Shown piece by piece: positions 51,266-59,696 of a stretch of 64,000 nucleotides of DNA. Positions within the stretch are counted from its first letter, which is position 1. Each line of letters begins with the position of its first letter. The notes beneath the pieces are model-generated. The model was given only the letters and a program-made list of their open reading frames with translations. It did no database searches and was not told the origin of the DNA. A program made the position numbers and the translations under genes. The stretch is from NCBI RefSeq assembly GCF_014274685.1, contig NZ_CP060393.1, forward strand, positions 4,089,501 through 4,153,500, written 5' to 3'. This DNA comes from Edaphobacter sp. 4G125. GTDB taxonomy: Bacteria > Acidobacteriota > Terriglobia > Terriglobales > Acidobacteriaceae.

Positions 51266-52377
51266 GCGAGCGTCTGCACCTCAACCGAGAGTACGGGAGG
51301 AAGATCGCGCACAATCGGGGCCCAGCTATCCCCTGCATCCGACGAAGCATAGACCTGCCCACCTGTTGTGCCAAAGTAGACTCCGCATTTATCGAGCGTG
51401 TCCACCGCCATCGCATCGCGCAGCACGTTGACATAACAGTTGCTCTGCGGAAGTCCTTTGATCAATGGCTCCCACTCGTTGCCCCCTGAGCGGCTGCGAA
51501 AGACCTGCAGCTTGCCATCGAGTGGAAAGTGTTCGCTGTCGCTCTTGATAGGAACCACGTAGATGGTCTCCGGCTCATGTGCATGCACATCGATCACGAA
51601 GCCAAAGTCCGTGGGCAGATTCCCGCTTACCTCGGTCCATTGATCGCCGGCGTTATCGGAACGCATCACGTCCCAGTGCTTCTGCATGAACAATGTTCCG
51701 GGGCGGCTCGGGTGCATTGCGATGTGATGGACGCAGTGCCCAACCTCGGCCGTTGGATCGGGAATGAACTCCGAGCGCAGCCCTTGATTGATCGGCTTCC
51801 ATGTCTCGCCGCCGTCATCGGTACGGAAGGCTCCAGCAGCCGAGATGGCGATGTACATCCGCTTCTCATTGCTCGGATCGAGAATGATCGTATGCAGACA
51901 CATGCCGCCTGCGCCCGGTTGCCAATGCGGGCCGGAGCCATGCTTACGCAGTCCCGGCATCTCCTCCCAGTTCTCTCCACCATCGGTGGTGCGGAAGATC
52001 GCTGCATCCTCGACACCGGCATAAACCACATCAGGATTTTTAAGAGAAGGCTCCAGATGCCATGCGCGTTTAAACTCCCACGGATGCGGAGTGCCGTCGT
52101 ACCACTGGTGCGTCCCGGGAACACCCTCGTAAGCGAACTTGTTTCCGACCGGATTCCAGGTGACACCACCATCGTCGGAACGCTGGACAACCTGTCCAAA
52201 CCAGCCGCTAGTCTGCGAGACATAGATGCGGTTCGGATCCGCGGGAGAGCCCTTCATGTGGTAGATCTCCCACCCGGCGAAGTGCGGGCCACTGACCTCC
52301 CACTTCTCTCGCTTGCCATCCGAGGTGAGGATAAAAGCGCCTTTCCGTGTACCGACCAGAACCCGTACTTTGCTCAT
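51262..52377 (-). CDS. Asp-box (BNR/sortilin-like) beta-propeller protein
   Basis: 371 residues without a signal peptide, so probably cytoplasmic. Six Asp-box-like repeats are spread along it: [60 protein letters not shown] and [12 protein letters not shown]. This gives a six-bladed sialidase/sortilin-type propeller, but the sialidase arginine triad and RIP motif are not evident, so it is unlikely to be a sialidase. [32 protein letters not shown] and [11 protein letters not shown] are other conserved-looking blocks. It is translationally coupled to a MoaD/ThiS-like gene. Confidence 0.86.
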   Translation of the reverse strand: MSKVRVLVGTRKGAFILTSDGKREKWEVSGPHFAGWEIYHMKGSPADPNRIYVSQTSGWFGQVVQRSDDGGVTWNPVGNKFAYEGVPGTHQWYDGTPHPWEFKRAWHLEPSLKNPDVVYAGVEDAAIFRTTDGGENWEEMPGLRKHGSGPHWQPGAGGMCLHTIILDPSNEKRMYIAISAAGAFRTDDGGETWKPINQGLRSEFIPDPTAEVGHCVHHIAMHPSRPGTLFMQKHWDVMRSDNAGDQWTEVSGNLPTDFGFVIDVHAHEPETIYVVPIKSDSEHFPLDGKLQVFRSRSGGNEWEPLIKGLPQSNCYVNVLRDAMAVDTLDKCGVYFGTTGGQVYASSDAGDSWAPIVRDLPPVLSVEVQTLA

Positions 52378-52543
52378 GGCGTGATGTCCTTCCGGAAGAA
52401 TTTCGTGCAGCAGTCTTTATATCGCAACGGATGGAAAGCGATCGACGGGTTTCGGCACAGTTTTTCGCGCTTTTTCCTTGTGTTGGAAAGACAACAGATG
52501 CAGGTTTTCAACTGCACATCTCAACCTCATGCAAACAACACGC

Positions 52544-53557
52544 TTAGTTTGATTGAGTCGATGCGCGAACGATCAGGGTTGGAGGTACAAGGATGCTCTT
52601 GGGGGGCTGCTCCGGAGTGCTGCTGAGGTCAAGGGCCAACTCACCGGCGATGCGGCCCAATTCGGTCGTACCGTGATCGATTGAGCTGAGGGGAATCCGG
52701 AGGTAGTCGTTATAGGGCATGTTGCCGCAGCCGATGATGGCGATATCTTCGGGAACACGAAGGCCAGCGGCAAGCGTCGCTGCGATGGCGCCGATGGCGG
52801 TCATGTCGTTATAGCAAAAGACAGCATCGGGTCTCTCAGGAAGCGCCAGCAATTGCTGCATCGCTTCATAACCGGTCTTATCGCCACGGTCTTCCATATG
52901 AGCATCGCAAACGACCACATACTCTTCCGGAACAGGAAGCTGGGCCTCGATCATCTTGTTGCGAAAGCCTCGCAGGCGCTCGTACGACGGGCTGGTGTTG
53001 CGGCCAGCAATATGCGCGATGCGTTTGCGCCCGATCTCGATGAGATGCGCCGTCGCCAACTCACCTACCTTCAGGTCATCGGAGCCAACAAAATGCGCCG
53101 CAAGATGAGGAAAGTTGCGGTCGAAGAGAAGGTAAGGCGTGCGTTCGTCGCCCAACTCATAGAAGTTGCGCAGGTTCGGCTGACAGGAGGCGATCAGCAG
53201 AACATCGATGCCGCGCCGAAGCAGCATGCGGATCTCCTGGCGCTCGATCTCGGGATCCTCTTCCGAGGAGGCAAGGATGAGTGCGCGGCTGCTCTGACGC
53301 AGAACACCGCTCAGCGATTTGGCAAACTCCGCAAAAAAGGGATGGACCAGGTCAGGGACGACCATTCCTACGGTGTAGGTCTTCCCGCTGGCCAGACCAC
53401 GCGCGAGCATGTTGGGCTGATAGTTCAGCTCCTTCATGCGCTTCAGTACGCGCTTGCGAGTCTCTTCGCCGATGTCGCTGTTTCCCCGCAGTACCTTGGA
53501 GACGGTGACAACAGACACACCGAGGTCCCGCGCGATGTCCTTGAGCCTTACTGCCAT
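52544..53557 (-). CDS. LacI-family transcriptional regulator
   Basis: 337 residues. The N-terminal LacI helix-turn-helix is typical (LKDIARDLGVSVVTVSKVLR, TRKRVLKRMKELNYQPN) with the hinge ARGLASGKT. The rest is a periplasmic-binding-like effector domain (VGMVVPDLVHPFFAEFAKSL, GIDVLLIASCQP, IAHIAGRNTSPSYERLRGF, DAVFCYNDMTAIGAIA, IAIIGCGNMPYNDYLRIPLS). It probably senses a sugar. Genes upstream on the same strand encode a small membrane protein and a sugar transporter of the GRP/RhaT type, which are possible targets. Confidence 0.93.
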   Translation of the reverse strand: MAVRLKDIARDLGVSVVTVSKVLRGNSDIGEETRKRVLKRMKELNYQPNMLARGLASGKTYTVGMVVPDLVHPFFAEFAKSLSGVLRQSSRALILASSEEDPEIERQEIRMLLRRGIDVLLIASCQPNLRNFYELGDERTPYLLFDRNFPHLAAHFVGSDDLKVGELATAHLIEIGRKRIAHIAGRNTSPSYERLRGFRNKMIEAQLPVPEEYVVVCDAHMEDRGDKTGYEAMQQLLALPERPDAVFCYNDMTAIGAIAATLAAGLRVPEDIAIIGCGNMPYNDYLRIPLSSIDHGTTELGRIAGELALDLSSTPEQPPKSILVPPTLIVRASTQSN

Positions 53558-53609
53558 AGCAGATTCATCCTACAGGTTCGACCATAGTTAGAGCTATCTT
53601 CTTATGCCG

Positions 53610-54077
53610 TTATGAGCCCGCGGGAGCCTTCTGCACGTTCATCCTGTTCAGAAGATCGAGCTTTTCCGCGGCCTTCACAGATATACGCATGGAAACCCGT
53701 TCTTGTTCACCGAGCGTGAGCACAACAAAGCGCATAAAGAACTGGGTGGTCTCGGAAAACGAGATCTCGTTCCACGGGATACAAAGAGGGGGATGCCCGA
53801 TTCGAAACGGGAGCAGAATCGAAAGATAAAGCGCATCGTGTGCTGCCCGTAATCGGACAATGCTTCCGTACTTTAGCCAGCTGCCTCGAAAATATACGGT
53901 CAAGAACCATGGGCCGACGCTGCGAAACTCGCCATAGGGCTCAGAGGTGGCCGTAAATCGCTTGGCCAGCGTATGCCATCCGCTGATTCGGCTCACCCCA
54001 AAGTTGGCAACGCACCAAAAGGCCACAAAGCAGAACAGAGCTAACAACGGAACGTAAAAAGGTGACGTATGCGCCAT
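53610..54077 (-). CDS. Small membrane protein of unknown function
   Basis: 155 residues with one strong N-terminal membrane helix (PFYVPLLALFCFVAFWCVANF). The rest is a soluble domain that looks beta-rich (GPWFLTVYFRGSWLKYGSIV, YLSILLPFRIGHPPLCIPW) and ends with a basic stretch. The IGHPPLCIPWNEISF pattern recalls PH-like membrane-associated domains of unknown role. It lies between the LacI gene (53 bases) and the sugar-transporter gene (22 bases) on the same strand. I do not recognise the family. Confidence 0.7.
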   Translation of the reverse strand: MAHTSPFYVPLLALFCFVAFWCVANFGVSRISGWHTLAKRFTATSEPYGEFRSVGPWFLTVYFRGSWLKYGSIVRLRAAHDALYLSILLPFRIGHPPLCIPWNEISFSETTQFFMRFVVLTLGEQERVSMRISVKAAEKLDLLNRMNVQKAPAGS

Positions 54078-54099
54078 AGGAATCTCGAGCCCAGTCTAA

Positions 54100-55398
54100 C
54101 TAACTAAACCGCGTCCTACGCCAAAGACTCCAGGCACCGGCAACCAGGCTGACTGCGAGCACGACACCGAGTCCTCCAATCCACCGGAGATCCATCTGTA
54201 GAGGAGGCACGACGGCTTTGACCCCCAGCCAGAGGAAGATTCCTGTTGCAGCCGCGACGATGGCATAGTCCCACCAGCGACGGCGCTCATCGCGGCCTCC
54301 GAATTCGTCGCCAGCCTGCGAGGCCAGAGTGCGATTGTAGTCGAGTCCATAGCGGTCGCACTCGCGCAACACAGCCTCTTCATTCGAGGTCTGTTCGCGG
54401 GACGAGGCGACTGCGGTTCCAATGGCGAGCGCGCCGAGGATCATGATGACCGAACCGGCAATGACGAGAAGGCGATGTTGAGAGTCAGCCCCTGCGAGTT
54501 CTCCAAAGACCAGCGCTCCCCAGGCCAACCCCCAGAGCTGGTTGGTATTCGAGAGAGGAATGCCGCGTCCGATACCGAGGTACTTCGCCGCAAATTGCTG
54601 AAAGAGATCGCCGATCACCCAAACGAATCCGCCCAGAAAGAGCCAGAAGACCAGACCGGGCTGGTGGAACAACTGGAAGGACGGCGAGTGCAGGCCGCCA
54701 TCGAGTGCGAGCGTGAGTCCGAAGACGGTTCCCAGTTCACCGACCGTAAAAGCTGTGACAAACGAGAGCGGGTTCATGCCGCTGATGTACGCCTTGCGAT
54801 AGGGAACATACATTGTTCCCCACATCAGGCTGGCTCCGGCAGCGGCAAGGATGCCGCGAAGAGCGTGTTGTCCCGCGGAAGCCTGCCCGTGCAGCGTGCT
54901 GAAGCCCAACATGATGGCGGCGACGACGATCCCCACAGTCCCCAGGACGACCTTGCTGATGTTCTTTGCGTTTGCTCCCTTTAGCTCTTTGAAGAGCACG
55001 CGCCCCCAGAAGAGGCCGATCAGGGAATTGGCATTCCACAGCGGAAACGCGACGGCCAGACCAACATCGCGGATGGCAAAGACCGTTAGGGTATTCGCGA
55101 CTGCCCAAAGTGCACCAGCCAGCAAAGCCCACACGATCAGGTGCTTCTTCTCCATCAGGTCCGTGAAGACATAGCCGGTCCCTTTGAGCAAAGTCGGGAA
55201 GGTCCAGCGCGCCGTAAAAACGCCCGCAACCATGCAGAGCGAGACGGCAAATGGCGACAACCCTGCGTTAACCAACTTCGTGGGAGCCTCAGCTGCACCC
55301 AACCATACCCCCGCAGTCAGGCCGCAGATGACTCCCAGCCCATGCAGCGACAAGCCATGTTGTTTTGTTTTCTCCACTACACTCGCCACCCGTCTCAC
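54100..55398 (-). CDS. GRP/RhaT-type sugar transporter of the DMT superfamily
   Basis: 432 residues with about ten membrane helices in two five-helix halves (LGVICGLTAGVWLGAAEAPT, LIVWALLAGALWAVANTLTV, ISKVVLGTVGIVVAAIMLGF, GILAAAGASLMWGTMYVPYR, LVFWLFLGGFVWVIGDLFQQ). Repeated NTNQLWGL/NANSLIGLFWG motifs and GMNPLSFVTAF fit the glucose/rhamnose (GRP, RhaT) sugar:proton symporters. A hydrophilic stretch near 350-375 precedes two further helices. The start is GTG 55398; a GTG at 55389 with AGGTGA five bases before it is the better-spaced alternative. Upstream of a LacI regulator on the same strand. Confidence 0.8.
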   Translation of the reverse strand: MRRVASVVEKTKQHGLSLHGLGVICGLTAGVWLGAAEAPTKLVNAGLSPFAVSLCMVAGVFTARWTFPTLLKGTGYVFTDLMEKKHLIVWALLAGALWAVANTLTVFAIRDVGLAVAFPLWNANSLIGLFWGRVLFKELKGANAKNISKVVLGTVGIVVAAIMLGFSTLHGQASAGQHALRGILAAAGASLMWGTMYVPYRKAYISGMNPLSFVTAFTVGELGTVFGLTLALDGGLHSPSFQLFHQPGLVFWLFLGGFVWVIGDLFQQFAAKYLGIGRGIPLSNTNQLWGLAWGALVFGELAGADSQHRLLVIAGSVIMILGALAIGTAVASSREQTSNEEAVLRECDRYGLDYNRTLASQAGDEFGGRDERRRWWDYAIVAAATGIFLWLGVKAVVPPLQMDLRWIGGLGVVLAVSLVAGAWSLWRRTRFS

Positions 55399-55411
55399 CT
55401 CGCCTTACCTC

Positions 55412-55470
55412 AGGGGCTCAAGCCCCTTTCCAATAAATAAGGTCCTCTGCGGCACGGCTGAAGCCGTGCC
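55412..55470. repeat. Paired hairpin repeat (aggggctcaagcccct / ggcacggctgaagccgtgcc)
   Basis: AGGGGCT (55412-55418) pairs with AGCCCCT (55421-55427), and GGCACGGCT (55451-55459) with AGCCGTGCC (55462-55470). Repeats of this type are common between genes in Acidobacteria. It lies just upstream of the sugar-transporter gene. Confidence 0.6.
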
Positions 55471-55548
55471 CTTAACAGAACTCTTTAGTGCAATATCACC
55501 AACAGAACTACACCCGCTAACAAAACAAAAAATGGCACTAAAAAGTGG

Positions 55549-55656
55549 CTATCGGTCAGGATGGTTTTGGTTGATCGGGCAAACCCCATGCTTCTCCTTC
55601 TCTCTTTCCGGCTTCTACGTTAGCGGTAACTTTCGCTCAACCCTATCGGTCAGGAT
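55549..55656 (+). repeat. 14-base direct repeat CTATCGGTCAGGAT, twice, upstream of the ECF sigma gene
   Basis: Exact copies at 55549-55562 and 55643-55656. The second copy is preceded by GGTAACTT with a spacing (about 15-17 bases to the GTC) that resembles an ECF promoter (GGAACTT-N15-17-GTC), so it may contain the -10 of an autoregulated promoter. Confidence 0.4.
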
Positions 55657-55780
55657 TCACCGCTGTCAACCGAAGAATAACGTCTCGTCGACCTCTTTTC
55701 TCAGGGAACAAAACGCAGCCTTCAGAATCCCACAAAAAATCTTCATAACCGCAACTGCATTTCCTTGTCTAATGCGCTGA

Positions 55781-56353
55781 ATGGAAGGAAACGACCACGC
55801 GATGATCCGGGCAGTACTGGCCGGAGACAAAAACGCCTATGGCACGCTCGTCGCTCGCCATAGCCAGAACGTCTTTCGCGTGGCCTTCCGGATCACCGGC
55901 AATGAGGCGGACGCCGACGAGGTTGTGCAGGAAGCTTTTCTGCGCGGCTATCAGAGGCTCCAGAGCTTCGAGTCGCGATCTGAATTTGGAACCTGGATCT
56001 ACCGCATCGCCGTGAACTGTGCACTCAACATGATCAACAAACGCAAAGTCGAAGCAACATACCAGATCGGAGAAGAGACCGATCCTGAGCAACATCAAGT
56101 GCAGGTCGCAGATGCCGCTCCCAGCCCAGAGCGCAGCCTGTTGAGCCGTGAGATTGAGGCGCTGCAAAAAACCGCCATGCGCACTCTGACCCCAACCGAG
56201 AAGACTGCCTTCCTGCTGCGGCATATGGAAGGGTGCAGCACCGGTGAGATCGCCGAAACGCTCCACATTGCTCCCAACGCTGCCAAACAAGCTGTCTTTC
56301 GCGCCGTGCAGAAGCTGCGCCGCAATCTGGCTCCTCTACGGGTGACCCCATGA
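55781..56353 (+). CDS. ECF sigma factor (RpoE/SigW type)
   Basis: 190 residues. Region 2: VARHSQNVFRVAFRITGNEA, DADEVVQEAFLRGYQRLQSF, FGTWIYRIAVNCALN. Region 4: LTPTEKTAFLLRHMEGCSTG, EIAETLHIAPNAAKQAVFRA and VQKLRR. It ends with an ATGA overlap with the anti-sigma gene (56350-56353), then continues into HEAT-repeat genes, so it heads an operon. The signal is probably envelope-linked because the partner spans the membrane. Confidence 0.94.
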   Translation: MEGNDHAMIRAVLAGDKNAYGTLVARHSQNVFRVAFRITGNEADADEVVQEAFLRGYQRLQSFESRSEFGTWIYRIAVNCALNMINKRKVEATYQIGEETDPEQHQVQVADAAPSPERSLLSREIEALQKTAMRTLTPTEKTAFLLRHMEGCSTGEIAETLHIAPNAAKQAVFRAVQKLRRNLAPLRVTP

Positions 56354-57135
56354 GACATCTGACTGAAGAAGAACTGATCGCTCACTATTACGGCGAGCCC
56401 GAATCACCCGCCGCTGTCAGCAAGCATCTGCTCGAGTGCCAGGAGTGCGCACAGAGTTATGCGGCACTCGATCGCGATCTTACGGAGATCAAGCCGATCC
56501 CCGTTCCTCTGCGCGATGCAGCTTATAGCGAGCAGGTGTGGCAGTCGATCCGCGGATCGTTGCCGATTTATTCGCCGCGGCCAAAGAAGTCGTTCCGGGG
56601 ATGGCTCACGCTGAATCCCTGGGCCTTAGCCGCCGCGACGGCTTGTCTCCTCATCGCGGCGGCCTTTTTCGCCGGCCGTCAGTGGGAGCACCGCAACGCG
56701 ACAACAGCTGCGAACCTCACCAACTCGGAAGGCGCAAAAGAGCGTGTGGTGCTGGTGGTGCTTGGCGATCATCTGGACCGCTCTGAGCGGCTTCTGGTGG
56801 AGCTGAAGCACGCCGATCCTTCTATCGAGGCGCCGCTTCAAGCTGAGGCACGCGACCTGCTCTCAGCAAATCGCTTGTACCGCGAGAGCGTAAAGCAGAC
56901 CGGCGATCCGACGATGGCGGCAGCGCTCGACCACCTGGAGCGCGTTCTGGTTGAGGTTGCCAATGAGCCTGCCGGCCTTTCCCAGGCCCGGCTCGACGAA
57001 CTGCAAAAAGAGATGAACACCGACGGCCTTCTCTTCCAGGTCCGTGTCCTCCGCTCTCGCGTTCGCGAAAACGCGCAGGGAGATGCGGAACGGAAGCAAA
57101 CTACGTCGGCAGTAACGAAAGGGGTATCCATCTAA
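56350..57135 (+). CDS. Membrane anti-sigma factor (zf-HC2)
   Basis: 261 residues. The N-terminal ZAS motif reads HLLECQECA (His26, Cys30, Cys33), preceded by the typical LTEEELIAHYYGE. A membrane helix lies near 91-108 (WALAAATACLLIAAAFFAGR). The outer domain is alpha-helical and probably coiled (SERLLVELKHADPSIEAPLQ, LDHLERVLVEVANEPAGLSQ). It overlaps the sigma gene by four bases and shares one base with the next gene (TAATG at 57132-57136), so the three are translationally coupled. Confidence 0.93.
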   Translation: MRHLTEEELIAHYYGEPESPAAVSKHLLECQECAQSYAALDRDLTEIKPIPVPLRDAAYSEQVWQSIRGSLPIYSPRPKKSFRGWLTLNPWALAAATACLLIAAAFFAGRQWEHRNATTAANLTNSEGAKERVVLVVLGDHLDRSERLLVELKHADPSIEAPLQAEARDLLSANRLYRESVKQTGDPTMAAALDHLERVLVEVANEPAGLSQARLDELQKEMNTDGLLFQVRVLRSRVRENAQGDAERKQTTSAVTKGVSI

Positions 57136-58385
57136 TGAAAACCAAATTTCTTCTTCCGGCAACACTGTTTGCTTCTCTGCTCTCTGTGCCCGTAACTCTC
57201 ACCGCTCTTGAGCCTGCAACGCTGGAACCGCTACCCCATGCAGGAGATATCTATGCTCCCGACGACCAGAACAGCCCTTACGCTGAGGGCACACGCGCCA
57301 TCAACGAGGGACGTTGGTCCGATGCGGGATCAATCTTCTCAAAGATTGCATCGCAACGTGGAGACCGTGCCGACGCAGCACTCTACTGGAAGGCCTACGC
57401 CGAAAATAAAGAAGGGCAATCCGCCCGTGCCCTAGAGACCTGCGCGGACCTTGGCCGAAGCTATTCCAAGAGCCGCTGGATTACAGAGTGCGATGCCCTT
57501 CGCATTGAGATTCGCGGCGCAAGCGGAAATCCGGTTCAGCCGCAGTCCACACCGGATGACGACCTGAAGATGCTGGCCCTGAATGCGCTGATGCAGCAGG
57601 ACGAAGGCCGGGCCATGCCGATTCTCCAGCAGATCCTCCAGAAGCCGGGTCCCGACAAACTCAAAGAGAAGGCCCTCTTCGTGCTGGCCAACAGCAATAC
57701 TCCGGAAGCACAAAACGCCATCGCCCAGATTGCGCGTGGCCAATCGAACCCTCAGCTTCAGGTTCGGGCGATTCGCATGTATGCAGCGATCAAGGGCAAA
57801 CAGTCAACCTCCATGCTCAGCGATGTGTACCAGCATTCGTCAGATGAAGCAGTGAAGCGCGCCATCTTGCAGTCGTATCTCGTCTCCGGCTCTCCGGACA
57901 AGCTGATGGAAGCTGCTCGCGGCGAGCAGAATCCCAACCTGGTCAAGGCTGCGATCCAGTCTCTGGGAGCGATGGGGGCCATCTCTGATCTTTCCACGCT
58001 CTATCGCGACAAGAAGGACACGCAGGCGCGGACGGCCATCCTCAATGCCCTGGTCGCCGCTGGACCAAAGGGCTCCGAGATGTTGAATACCATCGCCACC
58101 ACGGAACAAGACCCAGAATTGCGTCGCAGAGCGATCCGCAATCTCGGAGTCACGGGAGGGAAAGCCGCTGCTCCTTCTCTAGTCGCTGCCTATCAGAGCA
58201 GTTCTGATGTCGAGTCGAAGAGGGCTGCTCTCGATGGGCTGTTCATCTCCGGCGATGCGACCGATCTCGTTTCTCTTGCCCGCTCCGAAAAGAACCCCGA
58301 GCTGAAACAGGCCATCGTCTCCAAACTCAGCATCATGCACAGCAAAGAAGCTACCGACTACATGATGGAGATTCTCAACAAATAG
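57135..58385 (+). CDS. Exported HEAT-repeat protein 1
   Basis: 416 residues. A signal peptide (MKTKFLLPATLFASLLSVPV...) is followed by an N-terminal TPR-like section (AEGTRAINEGRWSDAGSIFS, RADAALYWKAYAENKEGQSA) and then about eight HEAT/Armadillo-like helical repeats of about 32 residues (EKALFVLANSNTPEAQNAIA, LVKAAIQSLGAMGAISDLST, LRRRAIRNLGVTGGKAAAPS, ESKRAALDGLFISGDATDLV). It is coupled to the anti-sigma gene by a shared base, which suggests the product acts in the same envelope response, perhaps as a periplasmic binding scaffold. No enzymatic motif is visible. The family is typical of Acidobacteria. Confidence 0.85.
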   Translation: MKTKFLLPATLFASLLSVPVTLTALEPATLEPLPHAGDIYAPDDQNSPYAEGTRAINEGRWSDAGSIFSKIASQRGDRADAALYWKAYAENKEGQSARALETCADLGRSYSKSRWITECDALRIEIRGASGNPVQPQSTPDDDLKMLALNALMQQDEGRAMPILQQILQKPGPDKLKEKALFVLANSNTPEAQNAIAQIARGQSNPQLQVRAIRMYAAIKGKQSTSMLSDVYQHSSDEAVKRAILQSYLVSGSPDKLMEAARGEQNPNLVKAAIQSLGAMGAISDLSTLYRDKKDTQARTAILNALVAAGPKGSEMLNTIATTEQDPELRRRAIRNLGVTGGKAAAPSLVAAYQSSSDVESKRAALDGLFISGDATDLVSLARSEKNPELKQAIVSKLSIMHSKEATDYMMEILNK

Positions 58386-58414
58386 CACTGCCCCGAACGA
58401 AGGAGTGTACTTCG

Positions 58415-59479
58415 ATGAACAGCCATCTTGCCATTGCCCTGCTCCTCAGCGCGTCTGCAGTCGCCTTCTCGGGACAGCAATCCGGTCAGCCGCGCGTCTC
58501 TGATACGCAGTTCAGCACCGAGGCCGTAGGCCCGGGACTGTCCGCGACGGTGACGCGATTTCAGCACTCCAACCAGCCTCTATGGATTGGATATGAAGTT
58601 CCATCTCTTGCACGAAGCCATTCATCTTCATGTAGCGATTCATATGGCTCCTCGTCTGACGATGGATGCTGCGGTGAATATCGACTCGAAGGCTCGCGAG
58701 ACAGTTTGATTGAAACGACACAGAAGTCCGAACCCGGCAGGATGTATGTACTGCTGCGGCTCGATCATGGAGCTATCGTCAAGGTTCGCCCCGTCAACGC
58801 AGGCTGCCGCCTCAATGCCGGCGGCGTTCCCTTTACCTGGATCACAGGAGTGCAACCTGAAGACAGCGTTCGCTATCTCGCGCAGCTTGCCAGCCAGCCG
58901 CAAGCCGAAAATCGTGTAACTGAAGGCTCACTCGCTTCTTTGGCGATGCATGCGACTCCAGCAGCTACTAATGAACTGTCCACGCTCGCTTCTCCGCCAA
59001 GCGCCACACGGCTACGCGAAAAGGCTGCCTTCTGGCTCGGAGCCGAGCGCGGACACGACGGCCGGCTTGTTCTCGAGAAGCTTGTGCGCACCGAGCAAGA
59101 CCCGAAGCTCCGTGAGAAGCTGACTTTCGATCTCTCTATCAACAAAGACCCAGCCTCGACCGATGATCTGCTTGCCCTCGCCAAGTCCGATACAAACCCC
59201 GGAGTTCGTGCCCAGGCAATGTTCTGGCTCGCCCAGAAGGCAGGCAAGAAGGCCACCGAGGCGCTAACCAATGCCATCGAGAACGATCCGGACCAGCAGG
59301 TCAAGAAGAAAGCCGTCTTCGCGCTAAGCCAGCTTCCGAAGGATGAAGGGATTCCACAACTGATTCATGTCGCCCAGACCAACTCCAACCCGGCAGTCCG
59401 TAAGGATGCCTTCTTCTGGTTGGGCCAATCCAAAGATCCCCGAGCGCTGGCTTATCTGGAATCCGTACTGAAACAGTAA
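58415..59479 (+). CDS. Exported HEAT-repeat protein 2 with cysteine-rich insert
   Basis: 354 residues; AAGGAG precedes ATG 58415. A signal peptide ends near AFSGQQ. An N-terminal beta-rich domain (residues about 35-160) carries an unusual Ser/Cys/Asp stretch at 68-88 (Cys73, Cys85, Cys86) and a further NAGCRL cysteine. The C-terminal half is HEAT-like repeats of about 30 residues (LREKAAFWLGAERGHDGRLV, LREKLTFDLSINKDPASTDD, VRAQAMFWLAQKAGKKATEA, VKKKAVFALSQLPKDEGIPQ, VRKDAFFWLGQSKDPRALAY). It follows HEAT protein 1 by 29 bases and belongs to the same operon. Confidence 0.85.
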   Translation: MNSHLAIALLLSASAVAFSGQQSGQPRVSDTQFSTEAVGPGLSATVTRFQHSNQPLWIGYEVPSLARSHSSSCSDSYGSSSDDGCCGEYRLEGSRDSLIETTQKSEPGRMYVLLRLDHGAIVKVRPVNAGCRLNAGGVPFTWITGVQPEDSVRYLAQLASQPQAENRVTEGSLASLAMHATPAATNELSTLASPPSATRLREKAAFWLGAERGHDGRLVLEKLVRTEQDPKLREKLTFDLSINKDPASTDDLLALAKSDTNPGVRAQAMFWLAQKAGKKATEALTNAIENDPDQQVKKKAVFALSQLPKDEGIPQLIHVAQTNSNPAVRKDAFFWLGQSKDPRALAYLESVLKQ

Positions 59480-59504
59480 GAGAATCAGAGACTTCGAGCA
59501 CTGC

Positions 59505-59538
59505 CAACTTGGCCCTCCGTTCGCGGAGGGCCAAGTTG
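59505..59538 (+). terminator. Perfect 15-bp hairpin with TTCG loop after the HEAT genes
   Basis: CAACTTGGCCCTCCG (59505-59519) pairs with CGGAGGGCCAAGTTG (59524-59538) around the tetraloop TTCG. No T-run follows, so it may stabilise the mRNA end or stop transcription with Rho. Confidence 0.6.
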
Positions 59539-59696
59539 CGTTAGACTCCCTCTGTCCAGCTTTACCGCTACCGTGACTCATCTAAAAAGAGAGAGCGGAG
59601 ACAAAAGCTCGTATCACCCTTTTCCGAGAACTGGCCCACGATCCCATCCCAAGAACTGCCACGCATTGAAACAGCCTCAATCAGGAGCTGTATACG

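Larger units (their letters stand above)
55399..55780. other. 382-bp divergent region (sugar transporter / ECF sigma)
   Basis: Besides promoters for both genes it holds a pair of hairpins of the 'ggggctcaagcccc / ggcacggctgaagccgtgcc' type and the 14-base direct repeat CTATCGGTCAGGAT at 55549-55562 and 55643-55656. GTAACTT upstream of the second copy could be an ECF -35 element. Confidence 0.5.

Noticed and set aside
50897-51352. Plus-strand frame antisense to the MoaD-like gene
   Set aside because: The minus strand has a coupled start, a Gly-Gly terminus and a conserved fold pattern; the plus frame is a shadow.
51262-52377. Sialidase annotation for the Asp-box propeller
   Set aside because: The Asp-boxes are present but no RIP motif or arginine triad is evident, and there is no signal peptide.
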